The position numbers and the translations under genes are program-made. A stretch of DNA of 52,125 nt from JBAXGE01 sp044344145 (GTDB taxonomy: Bacteria > Planctomycetota > Phycisphaerae > WQYP01): positions 1 through 52,125 of the forward strand of contig JBIJDM010000001.1 of NCBI GenBank assembly GCA_044344145.1, given 5' to 3'. Below the pieces are notes generated by a model. It was not told the origin of the DNA. It made no database searches and saw nothing but the letters and a program-made list of their open reading frames with translations. Shown here in pieces: positions 41,670 to 50,757 of the stretch. Numbering within the stretch: position 1 is the stretch's first letter; each line of letters opens with the position of its first letter.

Positions 41670-43064
41670 ATGAGTACACCAATGCAAAATCCCAAGGGTA
41701 CACGTGATTTCTATCCCGAGGCCATGGCCGTGCGCCGGTATATCGAAGATACCTGGCGGCAGGTGTCGATCCGGCATGGTTTTGTCGAGGTGGACGGGCC
41801 GACATTTGAGTATCTGGACCTGTATAAGATCAAGTCCGGGGATGAAATTGTCTCGCAGCTTTTTCACTTTGAGGGACGTGCGGATAAGGAAGGCCAGACC
41901 GATCATTTCGCCCTGCGGCCGGAATTTACCCCGACGCTGGCACGAATGGTGGCGGCCAAAGCCAATGCGCTGCCCCGGCCGATCAAATGGTTCAGCATCC
42001 CCCGCTGCTATCGTGGCGAAGCCCCCCAGAAGGGCCGCGGCCGCGAGTTCATCCAATACAACGTGGACATCCTCGGCGGGGATACCCCCGAAGTCCGACG
42101 GCAGTTTGACATCGAATCGGCAGCGCTGTGTCTGGCGGTGCTGCGGGAATTTGGCCTGAGCGAAAAAGATGTGGTGCTGCGCTATAACGACCGGCAACTG
42201 GTGGAACACCTGTTCCGCGTGGCGGGGCTGACCGAGAGCCAATTCGCGTTCGGATTCTATTTACTGGACCGCATCGGCAAATTGGCCCCGGCCCAGCGCA
42301 CGGAACTGTACCAGCAGAATAATATCGCACCGGCCCAACGGAGTTTCTTTGAAAAACTTGCGGGCCAGCAAAACCCGCTGACGCCGGCGTTCTGGGCTGA
42401 CTTGCCCGGGGCACAAGGGGTGGAAGAATATTGTTCCGCCGTGCGCACTGCGGGAGCCGCGGTGGAATCCACGCTGGCGGTCATGGGCTTTGGCCCCGGC
42501 TGGGCGCAATATGATGCGTCCATCGTGCGCGGCTTGGCGTATTACACGGGCTTTGTGTTTGAAGTAGGCGACACCACCGGCGCCCTGCGGGCCATCGCGG
42601 GCGGCGGACGGTATGACAAGCTGGTGGAGATGTTCGGAGGGCCGTCCTTGCCGGCGATTGGCTTTGGCATGGGCGATATGGTGCTGCAGGTGTTGCTGGA
42701 AGAAAAGAAGCTGTTGCCGGAGCGACTGATTCCCAAGCCGGATGTATTTGTGGTTAACGCGCTGGACACCACCGAGGCGTTGCAGAAACTGCTGGCCGAA
42801 TTGCGCCTGGGGGTATTTGATCCGACAACCAAAGCGATCACGCAGCCCGGACTGGCTGCGAGCAGCAGTTACAAGTCCACCAAGAATATCGGCAAACTGT
42901 TACAGGAAGCCGCCCAGAGTGGCGCCGGCGCGACGGTGATTCTGGCACCGGAGGAATACGCCCGGGGCGCGGTTAAGCTCAAGAACATGCAGACCCGCGA
43001 AGAATGCGAAGTCGCGCTGGTCGAACTCAAACAGAAATTGTTAGCTCTACGGCAACGCGTCTGA
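41670..43064 (+). CDS. hisS: Histidyl-tRNA synthetase
   Basis: 464 aa. Class II aaRS: motif 1 around FEYLDLYKIKSGDEIV, motif 2 RCYRGEAPQKGRGREFIQYN, histidine motif IVRGLAYYTGFVFE and motif 3 IAGGGRYDKLVEMFGG...GFGMG. The histidine motif has Ala where most bacteria have Asp (RGLDYYT); RGLAYYTG is a form I associate with alphaproteobacterial-type HisRS, which uses an atypical tRNA-His. A C-terminal anticodon-binding domain is present. No ribosome site precedes the ATG at 41670, which fits a leaderless mRNA; ATG 41682 is an alternative start. The next gene follows after 16 nt. Confidence 0.95.
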   Translation: MSTPMQNPKGTRDFYPEAMAVRRYIEDTWRQVSIRHGFVEVDGPTFEYLDLYKIKSGDEIVSQLFHFEGRADKEGQTDHFALRPEFTPTLARMVAAKANALPRPIKWFSIPRCYRGEAPQKGRGREFIQYNVDILGGDTPEVRRQFDIESAALCLAVLREFGLSEKDVVLRYNDRQLVEHLFRVAGLTESQFAFGFYLLDRIGKLAPAQRTELYQQNNIAPAQRSFFEKLAGQQNPLTPAFWADLPGAQGVEEYCSAVRTAGAAVESTLAVMGFGPGWAQYDASIVRGLAYYTGFVFEVGDTTGALRAIAGGGRYDKLVEMFGGPSLPAIGFGMGDMVLQVLLEEKKLLPERLIPKPDVFVVNALDTTEALQKLLAELRLGVFDPTTKAITQPGLAASSSYKSTKNIGKLLQEAAQSGAGATVILAPEEYARGAVKLKNMQTREECEVALVELKQKLLALRQRV

Positions 43065-43080
43065 ACCCGGGGTGGCGCTG

Positions 43081-43584
43081 ATGGGTCCACGCTCCAAACG
43101 CACCTCGCATTACGAAGCTGCCTTCGAGTGGTGGCTCCGGCAGCGCGGGATCGCGTATGTGGCGGTGAATGAGGCCAAGCGGACATTACTGCAAAGCGCC
43201 AAACTCAAAAGTTTTGATTTCGTGGTGTATCGCACGGATGCGGCCAATCTGATTGTGGATGTGAAGGGACGCACCGCGTCGGCCAAGGGGGCTCTGCCCA
43301 ACTGGGTCACGCGTGAGGATATTGACGACCTGCGGAACTGGCAGGAACTGTTTGGGGCAGGGTTTCAGGCCTATTTCGTGTTTATGTATCAATTTCCGGG
43401 TGATCCGCGCAAGGCGATGACCAAAGAGCTTTTCCACTTTAACGATAAATGGTACGCGGGTTATGCGCTGGACGCGGGGGCATATCGCCAGCACATGCGG
43501 GCGCGTTCGACCAGTTGGGGGACGGTGGATTTGGCACCGGAGGCCTTCAATCAGGTGGCGGTGCCGCTGGTGGACATCCTGTAA
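43081..43584 (+). CDS. HYExAFE family protein, possible PD-(D/E)XK nuclease fold
   Basis: 167 aa from the ATG at 43081 (GGGGTGG ~5 nt upstream); a GTG at 43072 is an alternative. TSHYEAAFEWWLR fits the HYExAFE signature, a family I know mainly from planctomycetes and without assigned function. Glu12, Asp46 (SFDFVVYR) and Asp60-Val-Lys62 (LIVDVKGR) are spaced as in PD-(D/E)XK nucleases: helix Glu, beta-strand Asp, then D-x-K. Nuclease activity is inference. It lies 16 nt after hisS and probably shares its transcript. Confidence 0.8.
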   Translation: MGPRSKRTSHYEAAFEWWLRQRGIAYVAVNEAKRTLLQSAKLKSFDFVVYRTDAANLIVDVKGRTASAKGALPNWVTREDIDDLRNWQELFGAGFQAYFVFMYQFPGDPRKAMTKELFHFNDKWYAGYALDAGAYRQHMRARSTSWGTVDLAPEAFNQVAVPLVDIL

Positions 43585-43638
43585 TTTATCGCTTTTCCCA
43601 ATAAACTCATGTTTTTTTAGATTTCGCAGGCTGTGGAT

Positions 43639-43667
43639 TTGATACCGCACCTATTCGGTACTATATT
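43639..43667 (+). promoter_or_regulatory. Promoter of the suf operon, with overlapping inverted repeat
   Basis: -35 TTGATA (43639-43644), 17-nt spacer, -10 TATATT (43662-43667). TACCG (43643-43647) and CGGTA (43656-43660) form an inverted repeat within the promoter, a plausible operator position. No iscR or sufR gene is adjacent. Confidence 0.6.
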
Positions 43668-43721
43668 TATATGTCGCCTATACTCATTGTGTCGTGGTGA
43701 TGCGAGACAAAAGGAACGTGA

Positions 43722-45179
43722 ATGCCAACTGCAACCAAAACCATCGAAGAACTGGCCGCCCAGGGCTATAAATACGGCTTCAGCTCGGATATCGAGATGG
43801 ATCAGGCCCCCATCGGCCTGTCGGAGTCGGTCATCCGCCTGATTTCAGCCAAGAAAAACGAGCCGGAGTGGATGCTGGAGTGGCGGCTGGCGGCGTATCG
43901 GCATTGGCTGACCATGGTGGAGCCACGCTGGGCGTTTTTGAAATTCCCGCCGATCGATTTTCAGGCCATCAGTTATTATGCAGCGCCCAAAAAGCACAAG
44001 GAAGGCCCTCAGAGTCTGGCGGATGTGGACCCGAAGATATTGGAGACCTACAACAAGCTGGGAATTCCGCTCAGTGAGCAAAAGCAGCTGGCGGGTGTGG
44101 CCGAAGTGGCGATGGATGTGGTGCTGGACAGTGTTTCGATTGTGACCACATTCAAAACCAAGCTGGCGGAAGCCGGGGTAATCTTCTGTTCGATCACCGA
44201 GGCGATTCAAAACCATCCGGAGCTGATCAAGAAGTATCTGGGTTCGGTGGTGCCGGTGACGGATAATTTCTATGCCGCGTTGAATGCGGCGGTGTTCACC
44301 GACGGGTCGTTTGTGTATGTGCCCAAGGGCGTGCGCTGCCCGATGGAACTGAGCACCTATTTCCGCATCAATGCCAGCAATACCGGCCAATTTGAACGCA
44401 CGCTGATCATCGTCGAGGATGATGCCTATGTCAGCTATCTGGAAGGCTGCACCGCCCCCACCCGCGATGAGAACCAACTGCACGCGGCGGTGGTGGAACT
44501 GGTCGCCATGAATAACGCGACGATCAAATATTCCACCATTCAAAACTGGTACCCCGGCGACGCCGAAGGCAAGGGCGGGATTTATAATTTTGTGACCAAA
44601 CGCGGCAAGTGCCTGGGCCACAACAGTCACATCAGTTGGACGCAGATGGAAGCGGGCTCGGCCATCACCTGGAAGTATCCCAGTTGCCTGCTGATCGGCG
44701 ACAACTCGGTGGGCGAGTTTTATTCCGTAGCGGTGACCAACGGCCACCAACAGGCTGACACCGGCAGCAAGATGATCCATATCGGCAAGAACACCAGTTC
44801 GACGATTATCTCCAAGGGCATCTCGGCGGGCCAGGGACAGAATATTTATCGCGGCCAGGTGCGGGTGAATCCCGGCGCGACCGGCGCCCACAACTATACC
44901 CAGTGCGATTCGATGCTGATCGGCCAAAAGTGCGGGGCCCACACCTTCCCGTACATTGATGTGCGCAATCCCAGCAGCAAGGTGGAACACGAGGCCTCAA
45001 CATCCAAGATTGGCGAGGACCAGATTTTCTACCTCCGGCAGCGCGGGATCAGTCAGGAAGATGCGATTAACCTGATCGTCAACGGGTTCTGCAAAGAGGT
45101 ATTTGCAGCGCTGCCGATGGAATTTGCGATCGAAGCCCAGAAGTTGCTTAGTGTCAGTCTCGAAGGCAGCGTGGGTTAA
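43722..45179 (+). CDS. sufB: Fe-S cluster scaffold subunit SufB
   Basis: 485 aa, usual length. Marks: ESVIRLISAKKNEPEWMLEW, AVFTDGSFVYVPKGVRCP, MNNATIKYSTIQNWYPGD, IYNFVTKRGKC, and EHEASTSKIGEDQIFYLRQR near the C-terminus, with the conserved Cys in RGKCLG and the late metal ligands HEAST. SufB is the scaffold of the SufBC2D complex in the cytoplasm. AGGAA lies 6 nt before the ATG. First gene of sufBCD plus a sulfurtransferase. Confidence 0.97.
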   Translation: MPTATKTIEELAAQGYKYGFSSDIEMDQAPIGLSESVIRLISAKKNEPEWMLEWRLAAYRHWLTMVEPRWAFLKFPPIDFQAISYYAAPKKHKEGPQSLADVDPKILETYNKLGIPLSEQKQLAGVAEVAMDVVLDSVSIVTTFKTKLAEAGVIFCSITEAIQNHPELIKKYLGSVVPVTDNFYAALNAAVFTDGSFVYVPKGVRCPMELSTYFRINASNTGQFERTLIIVEDDAYVSYLEGCTAPTRDENQLHAAVVELVAMNNATIKYSTIQNWYPGDAEGKGGIYNFVTKRGKCLGHNSHISWTQMEAGSAITWKYPSCLLIGDNSVGEFYSVAVTNGHQQADTGSKMIHIGKNTSSTIISKGISAGQGQNIYRGQVRVNPGATGAHNYTQCDSMLIGQKCGAHTFPYIDVRNPSSKVEHEASTSKIGEDQIFYLRQRGISQEDAINLIVNGFCKEVFAALPMEFAIEAQKLLSVSLEGSVG

Positions 45180-45219
45180 GTCATTGACATAATTGTTTAC
45201 CCTGTAGGAGTTTGGAACC

Positions 45220-45984
45220 ATGGCCTTGATTGAAATTAAAAACCTGCATGCCCGGATCGCGGAACGCGAGATTCTCAAAGGTGTGAATCTGACGATCAAC
45301 CCCGGCGAAGTCCATGCCATCATGGGCCCCAACGGCTCGGGCAAATCCACGCTGGCCAGTGTGCTGGCCGGGCATGAGGCGTATGAAGTCACCGCTGGCG
45401 AAGTCATTTTCCAGGGGCAGAACCTGCTGGAACTGGAAGCCGATGAACGGGCCCGGGCGGGCTTGTTTTTGGCCTTCCAATATCCGGTGGAAATCCCCGG
45501 CGTCAGCAATACGGCTTTTCTGAAGACCGCCGTAAACGCCGTGCGCAAGCAGCGCGGCCAAGGGGAACTCGACGCGCTGAGCTTTATCAAACTGGCCCGC
45601 GCGAAGGCCAAAGTGGTCAACATCAGCGAAGACTTCCTGAAGCGGAATGTGAACGAAGGCTTCTCCGGCGGGGAAAAGAAGCGTTTCGAAGTATTCCAGA
45701 TGGCCTTGTTGGAGCCGTCCTTCTGCGTCTTGGATGAAACCGATTCAGGACTGGATATTGATGCCCTGCAGATTGTGGCCCATGGGGTGAATGTGATGCG
45801 CGCTGCGGAACGGTCGTTCCTGCTGATTACGCATTATCAACGGTTGTTGACCTACATCGTGCCGGATTTTGTGCATGTGCTCAAAGACGGACGGATCGTG
45901 AAATCAGGGGGCAAGGAATTGGCCTTGGAACTCGAAGCGCATGGCTACGCGGATTTCCAGGAAACCGAATTGGCCACCCACTAA
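45220..45984 (+). CDS. sufC: Fe-S cluster assembly ATPase SufC
   Basis: 254 aa ABC ATPase. Walker A GPNGSGKSTLAS, signature EGFSGGEKKRFEVFQM, Walker B CVLDETDSGLDIDALQ and the switch His (LITHYQRLL). SufC drives shape changes of SufB-SufD during cluster assembly. AGGAG lies 8 nt before the ATG; 40 nt separate it from sufB. Confidence 0.97.
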   Translation: MALIEIKNLHARIAEREILKGVNLTINPGEVHAIMGPNGSGKSTLASVLAGHEAYEVTAGEVIFQGQNLLELEADERARAGLFLAFQYPVEIPGVSNTAFLKTAVNAVRKQRGQGELDALSFIKLARAKAKVVNISEDFLKRNVNEGFSGGEKKRFEVFQMALLEPSFCVLDETDSGLDIDALQIVAHGVNVMRAAERSFLLITHYQRLLTYIVPDFVHVLKDGRIVKSGGKELALELEAHGYADFQETELATH

Positions 45985-46002
45985 GACGCAAGGATGAACT
46001 CC

Positions 46003-47340
46003 ATGAATACCGCGATAGCCACCCAAATACCACTGGCCGACATAGCCGCACTGCCCCAGGCCCAGTTATGGACCACCACCCTGGCAGGCGTAAACCAGTT
46101 GCTCGAAGTGGCCAGAGAACATATGCACGTCGTGGGGATGCCCACGGGCAAGGAAGAAGCGTGGCGTTATTCGCGCTATGCCCCGTTGGGTACGGCGACC
46201 TTTGTGGCCGGGGCCAAACCGGCGGTGGATGTGGCGATAACGCCCGACCTCGATGCGGATCAGGTGTTGATCAACAATGGTTGGTTGGACCTGATGGGAG
46301 TTGCGACGGCCCATCTGCCGGGAGGCGTGTTTATTGGGCGTTTGGCGCAGGCCCCCGCTCCTATTCAAACGGCCGCACTCAAGCACTGGTCCAAGATACT
46401 CCCCGCCAATACCGATGCCTTTGCCAGCTTGAATTTATTGCGGCATGAAAACACACTGCTGATTTATGTCCCCAAGGGGGTGACATTGTCCCGGCCGGTG
46501 GCGATTTACAACCGGGTGACCAACTCGCAGCCGCTGGCAGTGTTCCCGCGCATCTTGATTGTGGCGGAGCAATCCAGCGCTCTGACGGTGTACGAACGCC
46601 ACGAGGGTCCGCAAGATGTCGCCTATTATAATGGCACCTGTGTGGAAGCGTATGTGGGTGAGAATGCTAATCTGGACCACTATTATCTGGACACCAGCGG
46701 AATGGCCAGTCTGTCGGTACAACACCGCAACACCCTCATGCAGCGGGCCAGTAATTACCAGTTCCACAGCCTGATGATCGGCGGACAGTTGTTGCGGATG
46801 AATGTCACCCCTACCATGGCCGGGCCGGGGGGCGTGATGATTCTGAACGGACTGTACCTGCCCAGCGAACACCGCCATCATGACATTTCCATGCGGGTAC
46901 GGCACAGCGCCGAGCATTGCGACAGCCACCAATATTACAGCGGGATTTTGCAGGATTTCAGCACCTCGGCCTTCAGTGGCCGGATCAATGTGGACCCCGG
47001 CGCCCAGAAGACCGATGCCAAGCAAACCAATGCCAACCTGCTGTTGAGTAATGAGGCCCGGGCGCACACCCGGCCCCAGCTGGAAATCTATGCCGATGAT
47101 GTGAAGTGTACCCACGGGGCCACGGTGGGCCAGTTGGACGAAAAGACCGGCTTCTATCTGCAGGCCCGGGGCATTCCCAAAGATATTGCCCGCGGGATGC
47201 TGATCTATGCGTTTGCCAGTGAAACCATCGGCCGAATGCGGAATGCAGAACTGGGCAAATTATTTTCCCGTCTGATGCTGCGGCATCTGCACCTGGGCGA
47301 AGCGATTGAATTGGCGTTGACGGAAGATTACTTCGATTGA
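46003..47340 (+). CDS. sufD: Fe-S cluster assembly protein SufD
   Basis: 445 aa from the ATG at 46003 (AAGGA 8 nt upstream); ATG 45994 lies inside that site. It is related to SufB: KEEAWRYSRYAPLG, VNVDPGAQKTDAKQTNANLL-type repeat face (INVDPGAQKTDAKQTN) and CTHGATVGQLDEKTGFYLQ. The His in CTHGA is the conserved cluster-binding residue at the SufB-SufD interface. It starts 18 nt after sufC and ends 20 nt before the sulfurtransferase. Confidence 0.96.
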   Translation: MNTAIATQIPLADIAALPQAQLWTTTLAGVNQLLEVAREHMHVVGMPTGKEEAWRYSRYAPLGTATFVAGAKPAVDVAITPDLDADQVLINNGWLDLMGVATAHLPGGVFIGRLAQAPAPIQTAALKHWSKILPANTDAFASLNLLRHENTLLIYVPKGVTLSRPVAIYNRVTNSQPLAVFPRILIVAEQSSALTVYERHEGPQDVAYYNGTCVEAYVGENANLDHYYLDTSGMASLSVQHRNTLMQRASNYQFHSLMIGGQLLRMNVTPTMAGPGGVMILNGLYLPSEHRHHDISMRVRHSAEHCDSHQYYSGILQDFSTSAFSGRINVDPGAQKTDAKQTNANLLLSNEARAHTRPQLEIYADDVKCTHGATVGQLDEKTGFYLQARGIPKDIARGMLIYAFASETIGRMRNAELGKLFSRLMLRHLHLGEAIELALTEDYFD

Positions 47341-47360
47341 TTACCCGAAAGGAAACGAAC

Positions 47361-48221
47361 ATGAGCGACTACAGCCATCCCGAAGTGCTGGTATCCACCC
47401 AATGGGTGGCGGACCATCTGCATGACCCCAATCTGCGGATCGTGGAAAGCAACGAAGATATCCTGCTCTACGATATGGGGCATGTGCCCAATGCGGTGAA
47501 GATTGACTGGGTCAATGACCTGAATGATCAGGTAATCCGTGACTATCTCAGCCCGGCGGCCTTTGCCAAGTTGTGCGCGGCCAAGGGAATCGCCCCGGAT
47601 ACCACCGTGGTGTTCTACGGCGATAAGAACAACTGGTGGGCGGCCTATGCGTTCTGGGTGTTCAAGTTATTTGGACATCAAAAGTGCCTGCTCATGAACG
47701 GCGGCCGGAAGCGCTGGGAGTTGGATGGCCGACCGCTGGTGAAGGAGAAGCCCACGATCAAGCCCGCGTTCTATCCGGTACCGGTGCGGGACGATAAACC
47801 CATCCGCGTGCTGCGCGATGAGGTGTTGCAGCATGTCAAGAAATTAGGCCGGTTGGTGGATGTACGTTCGCCCAAGGAATTCTCCGGCGAATTGACCCAC
47901 ATGCCGGAATATCCGCAGGAAGGCGTATTGCGCGGCGGGCATATTCCCGGCGCCATCAGCATCCCGTGGGCCAAAGCGGCCAATGAGGACGGGACGTTCA
48001 AATCCCGCGCGGAACTGGAACAGTTGTATCTGAAGGACAACGGGCTGAAACCCGATGAATACACGGTGGTTTACTGCCGGATTGGCGAACGGTCCAGTCA
48101 TACCTGGTTTGTGCTGAATTATTTGCTGGGTTTTGGCAACGTGCGGAATTATGACGGCTCATGGACGGAATGGGGTAATGCCGTGGGCATGCCCATTGAA
48201 AAATCGCTGCCGATAAAGTAA
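47361..48221 (+). CDS. Two-domain sulfurtransferase (rhodanese/mercaptopyruvate type)
   Basis: 286 aa from the ATG at 47361 (AAGGAA 6 nt upstream). Two rhodanese domains: the N-terminal one lacks the cysteine (VVFYGDKNNWWAAYAFW), and the C-terminal one has the active-site loop YCRIGERSSH with Cys ~238 and VDVRSPKEFSGE. The loop CRIGERSS matches thiosulfate sulfurtransferases. It moves sulfane sulfur to an acceptor. As the last gene of the suf operon, where no cysteine desulfurase is present, it may provide sulfur for clusters; that is inference. A terminator follows. Confidence 0.92.
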   Translation: MSDYSHPEVLVSTQWVADHLHDPNLRIVESNEDILLYDMGHVPNAVKIDWVNDLNDQVIRDYLSPAAFAKLCAAKGIAPDTTVVFYGDKNNWWAAYAFWVFKLFGHQKCLLMNGGRKRWELDGRPLVKEKPTIKPAFYPVPVRDDKPIRVLRDEVLQHVKKLGRLVDVRSPKEFSGELTHMPEYPQEGVLRGGHIPGAISIPWAKAANEDGTFKSRAELEQLYLKDNGLKPDEYTVVYCRIGERSSHTWFVLNYLLGFGNVRNYDGSWTEWGNAVGMPIEKSLPIK

Positions 48222-48244
48222 GGTTGAGTAGTCGAAATAATGAT

Positions 48245-48286
48245 GGGCGGTACGGGTCTGAAATTACGGCTCGTACCGCCCCTTTT
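48245..48286 (+). terminator. Terminator of the suf operon
   Basis: GGGCGGTACG (48245-48254) pairs perfectly with CGTACCGCCC (48272-48281), then CTTTT. The reverse strand lacks a T run, so it serves the rightward operon. Confidence 0.8.
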
Positions 48287-48287
48287 G

Positions 48288-50621
48288 TTATTTGGCTTTG
48301 CTGGTGGCGCCCTTGGGGGCGTAGGTAAGCAGGATGTTGCGCATCAAGGCATAGGAAGTATCGGGGGTATAGCCAATATTACCCCAAGTTCCGGTACCCA
48401 ATAGTCCGCTGGTGAGATCATCACCGGAAATAATGGCCACCACCCGGTTCCCCTGTTTGGCCAGCAGCAAGCGTGCATTCTCGTCACTTGGGCGTTTGAG
48501 TTGGGCATACTTACGGTATTGAATGGTCGTAATCTTCGGCGCCTCATGCACACCCCCGGCCAGAATGGGATCGTTGGCCTGAATACGATCAATAGTCAGA
48601 TCAGGGTAGATCAATTTCAGTTGGTCTACAATAGTGGCACCAAACTCTTCGGCCCCGCCGGCAGCGTCGGCGATGAGCGTCCCGCCGGCATCCAGATAGG
48701 CTTTCAATTGGGCACGATCCTGCGCCTCAAAAGGCAGGGCACCGGGCGCGGTAAGATGGGCCAAGGGGGTTTTAGACGCATCAAGCTGTGCCAGCTTGGC
48801 CACACTGAGTTGCAGATCCACCGCATGATCCCGTTTCATGAGTCGGGCCAGACGTGGCCAGGCGCCCTCTTCCGGTTGCCAATTACCGCTGAATTCAATC
48901 CGGGCCAGTGGGATCGTCAACCTGGGGGCGGTTTTGGTTTCGGGGACAAACAGAGAATTCAACTTGGTACGGAGCGAACCTTTGCCGGTGGCGTAAAAGA
49001 ACAGATTAGCCGGGAACTCATAGTGGGCTTTGGTGGCAAAGCGCCGCATTTGCCAGGTGGCGCCCAAATCGGCGGCCGAGTGAATCCAAAAATGACGTAT
49101 CCCATTGGATGCGGCCAGAGTCTGGGGCAGCGTGGTGATTTTATGTTCCACGCTAAAGAGCAGGTCATCTTTGTCCAAGGCACGCATTTCATATTTGCCG
49201 TCGAAGAGTTTGTTGGCATAGCTGCGCATCGCGTTGGTAAATTCGACTGCGCCCCCGTCAGCGGTTGAGAAAATGATCCCCCCCGCCGCCACATAAGCGC
49301 GGAGCTTGGCCAGATCGGCCGGGGTGAATTTGGGGTCGCGGGAACCGGTAATCATCAAATACGGCGCATCCAGCCAGTCGGCGGGGTCCACATTCAGATT
49401 CACAGTCTGCCAGTTGATCGGACGTTCATAGGCTTTGATCAGGGCACTGGTGACATTGGCATTGTCACGTGGACGGGCGTTCCATGGACCGTTGTATTCC
49501 AGCTTGTTGAACACCACCGGATTGCGCCCCCGGGCCATGAACATCATGGCGTAGGCGGTGCCATACAGTTCATTTTTTTCCAACCGTGTACCACTCCAAT
49601 AGGTTTCTTCCCAGCCACCGGTTTTGGGATTCTGCTGCTTGAGCAGATAGTTGGCACCATCCACAAACCAGTTGCGGTTCCCGATATATTTCCGCCCGGC
49701 GGCCAGACCCACGCGCTCCATGCCATACAGACTGTAGATCAAACCCCACGCACGACTGCTGTGTTGGGTGACAATATTGTGCACCGAGACATTGTCATCA
49801 AGATATTTCATCCCCGCAGTCATATTCCGATCTTCCACGGGGGTATTGGTCAAGTTGCCCGCCACAAAATCCTGCGCGATGGACAAACTGGCCAGTCCCG
49901 CCAGCGTCATGGAAATCGAAGATTCGGAATGCCAGGACTCCTTGCTGGTCAACGAATAGTACCACCCCCCGTCACGCATCTGGGTACGACGCCAGTAATT
50001 ATCCACGGTTTTCCAGTAGGCCAGCGGAACTTCGATACCCGCATCACCGAGATACCAAATGGCCAGATTGTTGTATTGGGTGTTGGAGTTATCAGAGTGG
50101 TTACCGGTGGTGAGGGAATGCATGGTATAGCCCACCGAACCATCCGTGCGCATACAGCCTAGTAAAACCGCTTTGCAGCGTTCCAGTATGGCCCGGGTTT
50201 CGGCCTTGGTACCGGAGGCAATGACCAGACTGCTGGCTTGGAAAGCAGCCACATAGTTGGCATCATTCTTCAACTCCATCAGATATTTGATGGCGGGTGC
50301 CATATCCGGGGCGCGCGGGGTCAGACGTGGATCATCCAGACTCATGCCGGCATTGAGCAGGGCATACACGGCCAGCGCGGTGGCGCCACCACGAAAACGC
50401 TGGGCATGATCCTCACCTTCCTTGGTAGTCTCAAAAAGTATGGCTTGTTCCCACGTACCATCGGCTTTTTTAAGTTTGAGCATGCAATCAATGGCACGAT
50501 TCAAACTATTGACAATTTGCGCATCCGTCACGACCGGCACCGGGGCCGGAACCGGGGCGCATAGCGCAAAACTGCCGGTAAGCAGTATGGTGAAGCCTAG
50601 AAGATTTTTGCCACGTACCAT
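48288..50621 (-). CDS. Exported protein with prenyltransferase/squalene-cyclase-like repeats and DUF4159 domains
   Basis: 777 aa. N-terminal signal peptide (KNLLGFTILLTGSFALCAP). Residues ~35-370 resemble the alpha-toroid of terpene cyclases and prenyltransferases: repeated TALAVYALLNAG, MRDGGWYYSLTSKESWHSES, NPKTGGWEETYWSGT units. The catalytic DxDD motif of squalene-hopene cyclase is not seen, so it is probably structural or binding. The C-terminal half holds two DUF4159-type regions (~400-570 and ~575-765) with ITGSRDPKFTPADLAKLRAY and repeated AGGxxxxDAAGGAxEF. AGGAG lies 7 nt before the ATG. Periplasmic; function unknown. Confidence 0.82.
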   Translation of the reverse strand: MVRGKNLLGFTILLTGSFALCAPVPAPVPVVTDAQIVNSLNRAIDCMLKLKKADGTWEQAILFETTKEGEDHAQRFRGGATALAVYALLNAGMSLDDPRLTPRAPDMAPAIKYLMELKNDANYVAAFQASSLVIASGTKAETRAILERCKAVLLGCMRTDGSVGYTMHSLTTGNHSDNSNTQYNNLAIWYLGDAGIEVPLAYWKTVDNYWRRTQMRDGGWYYSLTSKESWHSESSISMTLAGLASLSIAQDFVAGNLTNTPVEDRNMTAGMKYLDDNVSVHNIVTQHSSRAWGLIYSLYGMERVGLAAGRKYIGNRNWFVDGANYLLKQQNPKTGGWEETYWSGTRLEKNELYGTAYAMMFMARGRNPVVFNKLEYNGPWNARPRDNANVTSALIKAYERPINWQTVNLNVDPADWLDAPYLMITGSRDPKFTPADLAKLRAYVAAGGIIFSTADGGAVEFTNAMRSYANKLFDGKYEMRALDKDDLLFSVEHKITTLPQTLAASNGIRHFWIHSAADLGATWQMRRFATKAHYEFPANLFFYATGKGSLRTKLNSLFVPETKTAPRLTIPLARIEFSGNWQPEEGAWPRLARLMKRDHAVDLQLSVAKLAQLDASKTPLAHLTAPGALPFEAQDRAQLKAYLDAGGTLIADAAGGAEEFGATIVDQLKLIYPDLTIDRIQANDPILAGGVHEAPKITTIQYRKYAQLKRPSDENARLLLAKQGNRVVAIISGDDLTSGLLGTGTWGNIGYTPDTSYALMRNILLTYAPKGATSKAK

Positions 50622-50693
50622 TATTAGCTCCTCATCGGTGGCGTACCACCACTAATAAATGAAACACAGCACCAGTCGCTCCATGATAGAAGA

Positions 50694-50722
50694 TTCACCG
50701 GCAATTGGCCAGCGGTTATACT
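50694..50722 (+). promoter_or_regulatory. Promoter of the YjbQ gene
   Basis: -35 TTCACC (50694-50699), 17-nt spacer, -10 TATACT (50717-50722), 35 nt before the ATG. Confidence 0.5.
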
Positions 50723-50757
50723 GGTCTGAGTAATTACGCGTCGAACCGGAGGTTGCC

